Positions 37,474-50,225 of a DNA stretch of 64,000 nucleotides are shown piece by piece. The DNA is taken from NCBI GenBank assembly GCA_949987565.1, contig OX465109.1:18334415-18398414 (forward strand), given 5' to 3'. This stretch comes from Luidia sarsii (lineage: Eukaryota; Echinodermata; Asteroidea; Paxillosida; Luidiidae). The first letter of the stretch is position 1, and each line of letters starts with the position of its first letter. A program made the translations under genes and the position numbers. The notes beneath the pieces were generated by a model that was not told the DNA's origin, did not search any database, and was given only the letters and a program-made list of their open reading frames with translations.

Positions 37474-37719
37474 ACTCACAACCCAGGAGGTCAATCCTTG
37501 CCACCAGTGAGTTGACCTTTGACACTGACCTTGTTGCAGATGGATGGCAGGATGCGCTCATCGTAGTCGGTTCCAAACTGTCAGAGGATTTAGGGAAGGC
37601 TCGTCTCCATGTTCACGGTCAAAAGATCTGCAAGGCAACATGGATAGAATAAGCAGAGTCACTTTTCTGCCTGCAAGATTATAGCCGTGAAGAAGCACTG
37701 CACGTGTCAAGGTCTATAA
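37474..37719 (+). repeat. L block 41, 5'-truncated
   Basis: Copy-B counterpart of L block 23. Confidence 0.95.
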
Positions 37720-38062
37720 ACTGCTAAATAGACGAAGAACAAACTCAACGCGTTGGGCAAGCACTAACTGCTAAATAGATGAAGAACAAACTCAACGCGT
37801 TGGGCAAGCACTGTGTAACTGCCAAATAGATGAAGAACAAACTCAACGCGTTGGGCAAGCACTAACTACTAAATAGATGAAGAACAAAGTCAACAAACTC
37901 AACGTGTTGGGCAAGCACTAACTACTAAATACAGTAGATGAAGAACAAACTCAACGCGTTATGCAAGCACTAACTGCTAAATAGATGAAGAACAAACTCA
38001 ACGCGTTAGGCAAGCACTAACTACTAAATAGATGAAGAACAAATCAACGCGTTGGGCAAGCA

Positions 38063-38392
38063 GGATCTGCCAGACGAAGAGCTACACTGTGTAACTGAAT
38101 ACGTTGGGACTTGACGTCATGCATGGAGTGCCTGGCTTATATCCACACTCACAACCCAGGAGGTCAATCCTTGCCACCAGTGAGTTGACCTTTGACACTG
38201 ACCTCGTTGCAGATGGATGGCAGGATGCGCTCATCGTAGTCGGTTCCAAACTGTCAGAGGATTTAGGGAAGGCTCGTCTCCATGTTCACGGTCAAAAGAT
38301 CTGCAAGGCAACATGGATAGAATAAGCACAGTCACTTTTCTGCCTGAAAGATTATAGCCGTGAAGAAGCACTGCACGTGTCAAGGTCTATAA
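38063..38392 (+). repeat. L block 42, full
   Basis: Copy-B counterpart of L block 24; here the +9 monomer upstream has CAACGTGTTG. Confidence 0.95.
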
Positions 38393-38530
38393 ACTGCTAA
38401 ATAGACGAAGAACAAACTCAACGCGTTGGGCAAGCACTAACTACTAAATAGACGAAGAACAAACTCAACACGTTGGGCAAGCACTAACTACTAAATAGAT
38501 GAAGAACAAACTCAACGCGTTGGGCAAGCA

Positions 38531-38792
38531 GGATTTGCCAGACGAAGAGCTACACTGTGTAACTGAATACGTGTAACTGAATACGTGTAACTGAATACTG
38601 ACCTCGTTGCAGATGGATGGCAGGATGCGCTCATCGTAGTCGGTTCCAAACTGTCAGAGGATTTAGGGAAGGCTCGTCTCCATGTTCACGGTCAAAAGAT
38701 CTGCAAGGCAACATGGATAGAATAAGCAGAGTCACTTTTCTGCCTGAAAGATTATAGCCGTGAAGAAGCACTGCACGTGTCAAGGTCTATAA
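38531..38792 (+). repeat. L block 43, internal deletion with triplicated 14-mer
   Basis: Copy-B counterpart of L block 25. Confidence 0.95.
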
Positions 38793-39169
38793 ACTGCTAA
38801 ATAGACGAAGAACAAACTCAACGCGTTGGGCAAGCACTAACTACTAAATAGACGAAGAACAAACTCAACACGTTGGGCAAGCACTAACTACTAAATAGAT
38901 GAAGAACAAACTCAAAGCGTTAGGCAAGCACTAACTTCTACATGTAAATAGATGAAGAACAAACTCAACGCGTTGGGCAAGCACTAACTACTAAATAGAC
39001 GAAGAACAAACTCAAGCGTTGGGCAAGCACTAACTACTAAATAGATGAAGAACAAACTCAACGCGTTAGGCAAGCACTAAGTGCTAAATAGATGAAGAAC
39101 AAACTCAACGTGTTAGGCAAGCACTAACTACTAAATAGATGAAGAACAAATCAACGCGTTGGGCAAGCA

Positions 39170-39499
39170 GGATTTGCCAGACGAAGAGCTACACTGTGTA
39201 ACTGAATACGTTGGGACTTGACGTCATGCATGGAGTGCCTGGCTTATATCCACACTCACAACCCAGGAGGTCAATCCTTGCCACCAGTGAGTTGACCTTT
39301 GACACTGACCTTGTTGCAGATGGATGGCAGGATGCGCTCATCGTAGTCGGTTCCAAACTGTCAGAGGATTTAGGGAAGGCTCGTCTCCATGTTCACGGTC
39401 AAAAGATCTGCAAGGCAACATGGATAGAATAAGCACAGTCACTTTTCTGCCTGCAAGATTATAGCCGTGAAGAAGCACTGCACGTGTCATGGTCTATAA
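39170..39499 (+). repeat. L block 44, full, Asp53
   Basis: Copy-B counterpart of L block 26. It is followed by natural third-unit sequence, not by the duplication junction. Confidence 0.95.
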
Positions 39500-39956
39500 A
39501 CTGCTAAATAGACAAAGAACAAACTCAACGCGTTGGGCAAGCACTAACTGCTAAATAGATGAAGAACAAACTCAACGCGTAGGGCAAGCACTGTGTAACT
39601 GCCAAATAGATGAAGAACAAACTCAACGCGTTGGGCAAGCACTAACTACTAAATACATGAATAACAAACTCAACGCGTTGGGCAAGCACTAACTACTAAA
39701 TAGACGAAGAACAAACTCAACACGTTGGGCAAGCACTAACTTCTAAATAGATGAAGAACAAACTCAACGCGTTGGGCAAGCACTAACTACTAAATAGATG
39801 AAGAACAAACTCAACGCGTTGGGCAAGCACTAACTACTAAATAGATGAAGAACAAAGTCAACGCGTTAGGCAAGCACTAACTGCTAAATAGATGAAGAAC
39901 AAACTCAACGTGTTAGGCAAGCACTAACTACTAAATAGATGAAGAACAAACTCAAC

Positions 39957-40202
39957 ACTCACAACCCAGGAGGTCAATCCTTGCCACCAGTGAGTTGACC
40001 TTTGACACTGACCTTGTTGCAGATGGATGGCAGGATGCGCTCATCGTAGTCGGTTCCAAACTGTCAGAGGATTTAGGGAAGGCTCGTCTCCATGTTCACG
40101 GTCAAAAGATCTGCAAGGCAACATGGATAGAATAAGCAGAGTCACTTTTCTGCCTGCAAGATTATAGCCGTGAAGAAGCACTGCACGTGTCAAGGTCTAT
40201 AA
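39957..40202 (+). repeat. L block 45, 5'-truncated
   Basis: Third-unit form with the same junction as L block 19. It has no copy-A counterpart. Confidence 0.95.
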
Positions 40203-40545
40203 ACTGCTAAATAGACGAAGAACAAACTCAACGCGTTGGGCAAGCACTAACTGCTAAATAGATGAAGAACAAACTCAACGCGTTGGGCAAGCACTGTGTA
40301 ACTGCCAAATAGATGAAGAACAAACTCAACGCGTTGGGCAAGCACTAACTACTAAATAGATGAAGAACAAAGTCAACAAACTCAACGTGTTGGGCAAGCA
40401 CTAACTACTAAATACAGTAGATGAAGAACAAACTCAACGCGTTATGCAAGCACTAACTGCTAAATAGATGAAGAACAAACTCAACGCGTTAGGCAAGCAC
40501 TAACTACTAAATAGATGAAGAACAAATCAACGCGTTGGGCAAGCA

Positions 40546-40875
40546 GGATCTGCCAGACGAAGAGCTACACTGTGTAACTGAATACGTTGGGACTTGACGT
40601 CATGCATGGAGTGCCTGGCTTATATCCACACTCACAACCCAGGAGGTCAATCCTTGCCACCAGTGAGTTGACCTTTGACACTGACCTCGTTGCAGATGGA
40701 TGGCAGGATGCGCTCATCGTAGTCGGTTCCAAACTGTCAGAGGATTTAGGGAAGGCTCGTCTCCATGTTCACGGTCAAAAGATCTGCAAGGCAACATGGA
40801 TAGAATAAGCACAGTCACTTTTCTGCCTGAAAGATTATAGCCGTGAAGAAGCACTGCACGTGTCAAGGTCTATAA
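40546..40875 (+). repeat. L block 46, full
   Basis: Third-unit member of the L block 20 class. Confidence 0.95.
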
Positions 40876-41013
40876 ACTGCTAAATAGACGAAGAACAAAC
40901 TCAACGCGTTGGGCAAGCACTAACTACTAAATAGACGAAGAACAAACTCAACACGTTGGGCAAGCACTAACTACTAAATAGATGAAGAACAAACTCAACG
41001 CGTTGGGCAAGCA

Positions 41014-41275
41014 GGATTTGCCAGACGAAGAGCTACACTGTGTAACTGAATACGTGTAACTGAATACGTGTAACTGAATACTGACCTCGTTGCAGATGGA
41101 TGGCAGGATGCGCTCATCGTAGTCGGTTCCAAACTGTCAGAGGATTTAGGGAAGGCTCGTCTCCATGTTCACGGTCAAAAGATCTGCAAGGCAACATGGA
41201 TAGAATAAGCAGAGTCACTTTTCTGCCTGAAAGATTATAGCCGTGAAGAAGCACTGCACGTGTCAAGGTCTATAA
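41014..41275 (+). repeat. L block 47, internal deletion with triplicated 14-mer
   Basis: Third-unit form. The monomers after it are expanded by 188 bp (four units), with private CTAAAAAG and AGAGGAAG units. Confidence 0.95.
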
Positions 41276-41840
41276 ACTGCTAAATAGACGAAGAACAAAC
41301 TCAACGCGTTGGGCAAGCACTAACTACTAAATAGACGAAGAACAAACTCAACACGTTGGGCAAGCACTAACTACTAAATAGATGAAGAACAAACTCAAAG
41401 CGTTAGGCAAGCACTAACTTCTACATGTAAATAGATGAAGAACAAACTCAACGCGTTGGGCAAGCACTAACTACTAAATAGACGAAGAACAAACTCAAGC
41501 GTTGGGCAAGCACTAACTACTAAATAGATGAAGAACAAACTCAACGCGTTGGGCAAGCACTAACTACTAAATAGATGAAGAACAAACTCAACGCGTTGGG
41601 CAAGCACTAACTGCTAAAAAGATGAAGAACAAACTCAACGTGTTAGGCAAGCACTAACTACTAAATAGAGGAAGAACAAACTCAACGCGTTAGGCAAGCA
41701 CTAACTACTAAATAGATGAAGAACAAACTCAACGCGTTAGGCAAGCACTAAGTGCTAAATAGATGAAGAACAAACTCAACGTGTTAGGCAAGCACTAACT
41801 ACTAAATAGATGAAGAACAAATCAACGCGTTGGGCAAGCA

Positions 41841-42170
41841 GGATTTGCCAGACGAAGAGCTACACTGTGTAACTGAATACGTTGGGACTTGACGTCATGC
41901 ATGGAGTGCCTGGCTTATATCCACACTCACAACCCAGGAGGTCAATCCTTGCCACCAGTGAGTTGACCTTTGACACTGACCTTGTTGCAGATGGATGGCA
42001 GGATGCGCTCATCGTAGTCGGTTCCAAACTGTCAGAGGATTTAGGGAAGGCTCGTCTCCATGTTCACGGTCAAAAGATCTGCAAGGCAACATGGATAGAA
42101 TAAGCACAGTCACTTTTCTGCCTGCAAGATTATAGCCGTGAAGAAGCACTGCACGTGTCATGGTCTATAA
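41841..42170 (+). repeat. L block 48, full, Asp53
   Basis: Same class as L block 26. The +4 monomer after it ends in CTGCTAAAT instead of CTGCCAAAT, as after 48655 and 54738. Confidence 0.95.
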
Positions 42171-43175
42171 ACTGCTAAATAGACAAAGAACAAACTCAAC
42201 GCGTTGGGCAAGCACTAACTGCTAAATAGATGAAGAACAAACTCAACGCGTAGGGCAAGCACTGTGTAACTGCTAAATAGATGAAGAACAAACTCAACGC
42301 GTTGGGCAAGCACTAACTACTAAATAGATGAAGAACAAAGTGAACAAACTCAACGTGTTGGGCAAGCACTAACTACTAAATAGATGAAGAACAAACTCAA
42401 CGCGTTAGGCAAGCACTAACTGCTAAATAGATGAAGAACAAACTCAACGCGTTGGGCAAGCACTAACTACTAAATAGATGAAGAACAAACTCAACGCGTT
42501 AGGCAAGCACTAACTACTAAATAGATGAAGAACAAACTCAACGCGTTAGGCAAGCACCAACTACTAAATAGATGAAGAACAAACTCAACGCGTTAGGCAA
42601 GCACTAACTGCTAAATAGATGAAGAACAAACTCAACGCGTTCGGCAAGCACTAACTACTAAATAGACGAAGAACAAACTCAACGCGTTGGGCAAGCACTA
42701 ACTACTAAATAGATGAAGAAGAAACTCAACGCGTTGGGCAAGCACTAACTACTAAATAGATGAAGAACAAACTCAACGCGTTAGGCAAGCACTAACTACT
42801 AAATAGATGAAGAACAAACTCAACGCGTTGGGCAAGCACTAACTACTAAATAGATGAAGAACAAACTCAACGCGTTGGGCAAGCACTAACTACTAAATAG
42901 ATGAAGAACAAACTCAACGCGTTAGGCAAGCACTAACTACTAAATAGATGAAGAACAAACTCAACGCGTTGGGCAAGCACTAACTACTAAATAGATGAAG
43001 AACAAAGTCAACAAACTCAACGTGTTGGGCAAGCACTAACTACTAAATAGATGAAGAACAAACTCAACGCGTTAGGCAAGCACTAACTGCTAAATAGATG
43101 AAGAACAAACTCAACGCGTTAGGCAAGCACTAACTACTAAATAGATGAAGAACAAATCAACGCGTTGGGCAAGCA
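42171..43175 (+). repeat. Monomer run without L block (1,005 bp)
   Basis: It begins with the GACAAAG unit and the +4 unit in its CTGCTAAAT form, then the AAAGTGAAC +9 form. A private GCACCAACTAC unit (42555) is shared with 49370 and 55452, tying these three runs together. Confidence 0.95.
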
Positions 43176-43505
43176 GGATCTGCCAGACGAAGAGCTACAC
43201 TGTGTAACTGAATACGTTGGGACTTGACGTCATGCATGAAGTGCCTGGCTTATATCCACACTAACAACCCAGGAGGTCAATCCTTGCCACCAGTGAGTTG
43301 ACCTTTGACACTGACCTTGTTGCAGATGGATGGCAGGATGCGCTCATCGTAGTCGGTTCCAAACTGTCAGAGGATTTAGGGAAGGCTCGTCTCCATGTTC
43401 ACGGTCAAAAGATCTGCAAGGCAACATGGATAGAATAAGCACAGTCACTTTTCTGCCTGCAAGATTATAGCCGTGAAGAAGCACTGCACGTGTCATGGTC
43501 TATAA
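43176..43505 (+). repeat. L block 49, full, frame broken, G8E
   Basis: It has the codon-16 stop of nonsense class 1 but on another background: ATGAAGTG (G8E), CTCATCG kept, and the tail CAAGATTATAGCC with GTCATGG. This is nonsense class 2 (also 50317, 56073, 60239). Confidence 0.95.
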
Positions 43506-44311
43506 ACTGCTAAATAGACAAAGAACAAACTCAACGCGTTGGGCAAGCACTAACTGCTAAATAGATGAAGAACAAACTCAACGCGTAGGGCAAGCACTGT
43601 GTAACTGCCAAATAGATGAAGAACAAACTCAACGCGTTGGGCAAGCACTAACTACTAAATAGATGAATAACAAACTCAACGCGTTGGGCAAGCACTAACT
43701 ACTAAATAGACGAAGAACAAACTCAACACGTTGGGCAAGCACTAACTTCTAAATAGATGAAGAACAAACTCAACGCGTTGGGCAAGCACTAACTACTAAA
43801 TAGATGAAGAACAAACTCAACGCGTTGGGCAAGCACTAACTACTAAATAGATGAAGAACAAACTCAACGCGTTAGGCAAGCACTAACTGCTAAATAGATG
43901 AAGAACAAACTCAACGCGTTCGGCAAGCACTAACTACTAAATAGACGAAGAACAAACTCAACGCGTTGGGCAAGCACTAACTACTAAATAGATGAAGAAC
44001 AAACTCAACGCGTTGGGCAAGCACTAACTACTAAATAGATGAAGAACAAACTCAACGCGTTAGGCAAGCACTAACTACTACATGTAAAGAGATGAAGAAC
44101 AAACTCAACGCGTTGGGCAAGCACTAACTACTAAATAGATGAAGAACAAACTCAACGCGTTGGGCAAGCACTAACTACTAAATAAATGAAGAACAAACTC
44201 AACGCGTTAGGCAAGCACTAACTACTAAATAGATGAAGAACAAACTCAACGCATTAGGCAAGCACTAACTACTAAATAGATGAAGAAGAAACTCAACGCG
44301 TTAGGTAAGCA

Positions 44312-44641
44312 GGATCTGCCAGACGAAGAGCTACACTGTGTAACTGAATACGTTGGGACTTGACGTCATGCATGGAGTGCCTGGCTTATATCCACACTCA
44401 CAACCCAGGAGGTCTATCCTTGCCACCAGTGAGTTGACCTTTGACACTGACCTTGTTGCAGATGGATGGCAGGATGCGCTCATCGTAGTCGGTTCCAAAC
44501 TGTCAGAGGGTTTAGGGAAGGCTCGTCTCCATGTTCACGGTCAAAAGATCTGCAAGGCAACATGGATAGAATAAGCACAGTCACTTTTCTGCCTGCAAGA
44601 TTATAGCCGTGAAGAAGCACTGCACGTGTCATGGTCTATAA
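44312..44641 (+). repeat. L block 50, full, D53G, unusual left flank
   Basis: The preceding monomer is GAAGAAGAAACTC with TTAGGTAAGCA, not the 1-bp-short marker. The 5' end is GATCTGCC although the body is D53G type, and codon 21 is TCT (synonymous). It looks like a hybrid of two classes. Confidence 0.95.
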
Positions 44642-45305
44642 ACTGCTAAATAGACAAAGAACAAACTCAACGCGTTGGGCAAGCACTAACTGCTAAATAG
44701 ATGAAGAACAAACTCAACGCGTAGGGCAAGCACTGTGTAACTGCCAAATAGATGAAGAACAAACTCAACGCGTTGGGCAAGCACTAACTACTAAATACAT
44801 GAATAACAAACTCAACGCGTTGGGCAAGCACTAACTACTAAATAGACGAAGAACAAACTCAACACGTTGGGCAAGCACTAACTTCTAAATAGATGAAGAA
44901 CAAACTCAACGCGTTGGGCAAGCACTAACTACTAAATAGACGAAGAACAAACTCAACACGTTGGGCAAGCACTAACTACTAAATAGATGAAGAACAAACT
45001 CAACGCGTTGGGCAAGCACTAACTACTAAATAGATGAAGAACAAACTCAACGCGTTGGGCAAGCACTAACTACTAAATATATGAAGAACAAACTCAACGC
45101 GTTGGGCAAGCACTAACTACTAAATAGATGAAGAAGAAACTCAACGCGTTAGGCAAGCACTAACTACTAAATAGATGAAGAACAAACTCAACGCGTTAGA
45201 CAAGCACTAACTACTACATGTAAATAGATGAAGAACAAACTCAACGCGTTGGGCAAGCACTAACTACTAAATAGATGAAGAACAAATCAACGCGTTGGGC
45301 AAGCA

Positions 45306-45635
45306 GGAGTTGCCAGACGAAGAGCTACACTGTGTAACTGAATACGTTGGGACTTGACGTCATGCATGGAGTGCCTGGCTTATATCCACACTCACAACCC
45401 AGGAGGTCAATCCTTGCCACCAGTGAGTTGACCTTTGACACTGACCTTGTTGCAGATGGATGGCAGGATGCGCTCATCGTAGTCGGTTCCAAACTGTCAG
45501 AGGATTTAGGGAAGGCTCGTCTCCATGTTCACGGTCAAAAGATCTGCAAGGCAACATGGATAGAATAAGCACAGTCACTTTTCTGCCTGCAAGATTATAG
45601 CCGTGAAGAAGCACTGCACGTGTCATGGTCTATAA
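45306..45635 (+). repeat. L block 51, full, GAGTTGCC type with CRE
   Basis: Same class as L block 12. The run upstream has TTAGACAAGC. Confidence 0.95.
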
Positions 45636-46588
45636 ACTGCTAAATAGACAAAGAACAAACTCAACGCGTTGGGCAAGCACTAACTGCTAAATAGATGAAG
45701 AACAAACTCAACGCGTAGGGCAAGCACTGTGTAACTGCCAAATAGATGAAGAACAAACTCAACGCGTTGGGCAAGCACTAACTACTAAATAGATGAATAA
45801 CAAACTCAACGCGTTGGGCAAGCACTAACTACTAAATAGACGAAGAACAAACTCAACACGTTGGGCAAGCACTAACTTCTAAATAGATGAAGAACAAACT
45901 CAACGCGTTGGGCAAGCACTAACTACTAAATAGATGAAGAACAAACTCAACGCGTTGGGCAAGCACTAACTACTAAATAGATGAAGAACAAACTCAACGC
46001 GTTAGGCAAGCACTAACTACTAAATAGATGAAGAACAAACTCAACGCGTTGGGCAAGCACTAACTACTAAATAGATGAAAAACAAACTCAACGCGTTGGG
46101 CAAGCACTAACTACTAAATAGACGAAGAACAAACTCAACACGTTGGGCAAGCACTAACTACTAAATAGATGAAGAACAAACTCAACGCGTTGGGCAAGCA
46201 CTAACTACTAAATAGACGAAGAACAAACTCAAGCGTTGGGCAAGCACTAACTACTAAATAGATGAAGAACAAACTCTACGCATTAGGCAAGCACTAACTA
46301 CTAAATAGATGAAGAACAAACTCAACGCGTTGGGCAAGCACTAACTACTAAATAGATGAAGAACAAACTCAACGCGTTGGGCAAGCACTTACTACTAAAT
46401 AGATGAAGAACAAAGTCAACAAACTCAACGTGTTGGGCAAGCACTAACTACTAAATACAGTAGATGAAGAACAAACTCAACGCGTTATGCAAGCACTAAC
46501 TGCTAAATAGATGAAGAACAAACTCAACGCGTTAGGCAAGCACTAACTACTAAATAGATGAAGAACAAATCAACGCGTTGGGCAAGCA

Positions 46589-46918
46589 GGATCTGCCAGA
46601 CGAAGAGCTACACTGTGTAACTGAATACGTTGGGACTTGACGTCATGCATGGAGTGCCTGGCTTATATCCACACTCACAACCCAGGAGGTCAATCCTTGC
46701 CACCAGTGAGTTGACCTTTGACACTGACCTCGTTGCAGATGGATGGCAGGATGCGCTCATCGTAGTCGGTTCCAAACTGTCAGAGGATTTAGGGAAGGCT
46801 CGTCTCCATGTTCACGGTCAAAAGATCTGCAAGGCAACATGGATAGAATAAGCAGAGTCACTTTTCTGCCTGAAAGATTATAGCCGTGAAGAAGCACTGC
46901 ACGTGTCAAGGTCTATAA
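46589..46918 (+). repeat. L block 52, full
   Basis: GATCTGCC, tail GCAGAGTCAC, GAAAGATTATAGCC, GTCAAGG. It resembles class 1 but with CTGCTAAAT at the right end. Confidence 0.95.
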
Positions 46919-47056
46919 ACTGCTAAATAGACGAAGAACAAACTCAACGCGTTGGGCAAGCACTAACTACTAAATAGACGAAGAACAAACTCAACACGTT
47001 GGGCAAGCACTAACTACTAAATAGATGAAGAACAAACTCAACGCGTTGGGCAAGCA

Positions 47057-47318
47057 GGATTTGCCAGACGAAGAGCTACACTGTGTAACTGAATACGTGT
47101 AACTGAATACGTGTAACTGAATACTGACCTCGTTGCAGATGGATGGCAGGATGCGCTCATCGTAGTCGGTTCCAAACTGTCAGAGGATTTAGGGAAGGCT
47201 CGTCTCCATGTTCACGGTCAAAAGATCTGCAAGGCAACATGGATAGAATAAGCAGAGTCACTTTTCTGCCTGAAAGATTATAGCCGTGAAGAAGCACTGC
47301 ACGTGTCAAGGTCTATAA
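47057..47318 (+). repeat. L block 53, internal deletion with triplicated 14-mer
   Basis: The only such block outside the 2,483-bp units. It is followed by the module that normally follows the truncated class. Confidence 0.95.
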
Positions 47319-47661
47319 ACTGCTAAATAGACGAAGAACAAACTCAACGCGTTGGGCAAGCACTAACTGCTAAATAGATGAAGAACAAACTCAACGCGTT
47401 GGGCAAGCACTGTGTAACTGCCAAATAGATGAAGAACAAACTCAACGCGTTGGGCAAGCACTAACTACTAAATAGATGAAGAACAAAGTCAACAAACTCA
47501 ACGTGTTGGGCAAGCACTAACTACTAAATACAGTAGATGAAGAACAAACTCAACGCGTTATGCAAGCACTAACTGCTAAATAGATGAAGAACAAACTCAA
47601 CGCGTTAGGCAAGCACTAACTACTAAATAGATGAAGAACAAATCAACGCGTTGGGCAAGCA

Positions 47662-47991
47662 GGATCTGCCAGACGAAGAGCTACACTGTGTAACTGAATA
47701 CGTTGGGACTTGACGTCATGCATGGAGTGCCTGGCTTATATCCACACTCACAACCCAGGAGGTCAATCCTTGCCACCAGTGAGTTGACCTTTGACACTGA
47801 CCTCGTTGCAGATGGATGGCAGGATGCGCTCATCGTAGTCGGTTCCAAACTGTCAGAGGATTTAGGGAAGGCTCGTCTCCATGTTCACGGTCAAAAGATC
47901 TGCAAGGCAACATGGATAGAATAAGCACAGTCACTTTTCTGCCTGAAAGATTATAGCCGTGAAGAAGCACTGCACGTGTCAAGGTCTATAA
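47662..47991 (+). repeat. L block 54, full
   Basis: Same class as L block 20. A private GGGAAAGC unit lies about 130 bp downstream. Confidence 0.95.
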
Positions 47992-48654
47992 ACTGCTAAA
48001 TAGACGAAGAACAAACTCAACGCGTTGGGCAAGCACTAACTACTAAATAGACGAAGAACAAACTCAACACGTTGGGCAAGCACTAACTACTAAATAGATG
48101 AAGAACAAACTCAACGCGTTGGGAAAGCACTAACTACTAAATAGATGAAGAACAAAGTGAACAAACTCAACGTGTTGGGCAAGCACTAACTACTAAATAG
48201 ATGAAGAACAAACTCAACGCGTTAGGCAAGCACTAACTGCTAAATAGATGAAGAACAAACTCAACGCGTTGGGCAAGCACTAACTACTAAATATATGAAG
48301 AACAAACTCAACGCGTTGGGCAAGCACTAACTACTAAATAGATGAAGAACAAACTCAACGCGTTGGGCAAGCACTAACTACTAAATAGATAAAGAACAAA
48401 CTCAACGCGTTAGGCAAGCACTAACTGCTAAAAAGATGAAGAACAAACTCAACGTGTTAGGCAAGCACTAACTACTAAATAGAGGAAGAACAAACTCAAC
48501 GCGTTAGGCAAGCACTAACTACTAAATAGATGAAGAACAAACTCAACGCGTTAGGCAAGCACTAAGTGCTAAATAGATGAAGAACAAACTCAACGTGTTA
48601 GGCAAGCACTAACTACTAAATAGATGAAGAACAAATCAACGCGTTGGGCAAGCA

Positions 48655-48984
48655 GGATTTGCCAGACGAAGAGCTACACTGTGTAACTGAATACGTTGGG
48701 ACTTGACGTCATGCATGGAGTGCCTGGCTTATATCCACACTCACAACCCAGGAGGTCAATCCTTGCCACCAGTGAGTTGACCTTTGACACTGACCTTGTT
48801 GCAGATGGATGGCAGGATGCGCTCATCGTAGTCGGTTCCAAACTGTCAGAGGATTTAGGGAAGGCTCGTCTCCATGTTCACGGTCAAAAGATCTGCAAGG
48901 CAACATGGATAGAATAAGCACAGTCACTTTTCTGCCTGCAAGATTATAGCCGTGAAGAAGCACTGCACGTGTCATGGTCTATAA
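48655..48984 (+). repeat. L block 55, full, Asp53
   Basis: Same class and flanks as L block 48. Confidence 0.95.
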
Positions 48985-50105
48985 ACTGCTAAATAGACAA
49001 AGAACAAACTCAACGCGTTGGGCAAGCACTAACTGCTAAATAGATGAAGAACAAACTCAACGCGTAGGGCAAGCACTGTGTAACTGCTAAATAGATGAAG
49101 AACAAACTCAACGCGTTGGGCAAGCACTAACTACTAAATAGATGAAGAACAAAGTGAACAAACTCAACGTGTTGGGCAAGCACTAACTACTAAATAGATG
49201 AAGAACAAACTCAACGCGTTAGGCAAGCACTAACTGCTAAATAGATGAAGAACAAACTCAACGCGTTGGGCAAGCACTAACTACTAAATAGATGAAGAAC
49301 AAACTCAACGCGTTAGGCAAGCACTAACTACTAAATAGATGAAGAACAAACTCAACGCGTTAGGCAAGCACCAACTACTAAATAGATGAAGAACAAACTC
49401 AACGCGTTAGGCAAGCACTAACTGCTAAATAGATGAACAACAAACTCAACGCGTTCGGCAAGCACTAACTACTAAATAGACGAAGAACAAACTCAACGCG
49501 TTGGGCAAGCACTAACTACTAAATAGATGAAGAAGAAACTCAACGCGTTGGGCAAGCACTAACTACTAAATAGATGAAGAACAAACTCAACGCGTTAGGC
49601 AAGCACTAACTACTAAATAGATGAAGAACAAACTCAACGCGTTGGGCAAGCACTAACTACTAAATAGATGAAGAACAAACTCAACGCGTTGGGCAAGCAC
49701 TAACTACTAAATAGATGAAGAACAAACTCAACGCGTTAGGAAAGCACTAACTACTAAATAGATGAAGAACAAACTCAACGCGTTGGGCAAGCACTAACTA
49801 CTAAATAGATGAAGAAAAAAGTCAACAAACTCAACGTGTTGGGCAAGCACTAACTACTAAATAGATGAAGAACAAACTCAACGCGTTAGGCAAGCACTAA
49901 CTACTAAATAGATGAAGAACAAACTCAACGCGTTGGGCAAGCACTAACTACTAAATAGATGAAGAACAAACTCAACGCGTTGGGCAAGCACTAACTGCTA
50001 AATAGACGAAGAACAAACTCAACGTGTTGGGCAAGCACTAACTACTAAATAGATGAAGAACAAACTCAACGCGTTAGGCAAGCACTAACTGCTAAATAGA
50101 TGAAG

Positions 50106-50131
50106 AACAAATCAACGCGTTGGGCAAGCAC
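50106..50131 (+). repeat. Marker monomer lacking its L block (empty site 1)
   Basis: AACAAATCAACGCG, one base shorter than AACAAACTCAACGCG, almost always stands directly before an L block. Here GGGCAAGCA continues into the ordinary CTAACTACTAAAT instead. Confidence 0.85.
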
Positions 50132-50197
50132 TAACTACTAAATAGATGAAGAACAAACTCAACGCGTTAGGCAAGCACTAACTACTAAATAGATGAA

Positions 50198-50225
50198 GGA
50201 CAAATCAACGCGTTGGGCAAGCACT
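50198..50225 (+). repeat. Marker monomer lacking its L block (empty site 2)
   Basis: Same 1-bp-short CAAATCAACGCG, with AAGGAC in place of AAGAAC upstream, followed by normal monomer. It lies two monomers (about 93 bp) after empty site 1, so the pair probably multiplied as a small unit. Confidence 0.85.

Larger units (their letters stand above)
23721..39535 (+). repeat. 15,815-bp tandem duplication, copy B
   Basis: All spacings equal those of copy A, so there is no net length change. Rare variants such as CTACATAG (10350/26165) and CAAACCCAAC (21473/37288) are shared. Two base differences were found by eye: 15069 G versus 30884 C, and 22089 A versus 37904 G (a CpG site). Others may have been missed. 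The right breakpoint is at 39535/39536, where the natural continuation TTGGGC replaces the junction TTGAGC. Confidence 0.92.
34245..41881 (+). repeat. 2,483-bp higher-order repeat, three units
   Basis: Units begin at reference points 34245, 36728 and 39211. The third is 2,671 bp, longer by 188 bp, which is exactly four monomers, added between about 41,530 and 41,720. The first two units are the copy-B counterparts of those at 18.4-23.4 kb. The third spans the right breakpoint of the duplication. Confidence 0.92.
41882..48300 (+). repeat. Mosaic of known modules
   Basis: Seven L blocks of types seen elsewhere occur here in a new order: the tail of the Asp53 block at 41841, then G8E nonsense, D53G with an odd left flank, GAGTTGCC type, full, triplicated/deleted, full. 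The part at 41.6-43.7 kb matches 48.4-50.6 kb and 54.5-56.6 kb. The part near 45.3-47.0 kb resembles 11.9-13.5 kb joined to the 2,483-bp module. Confidence 0.75.
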
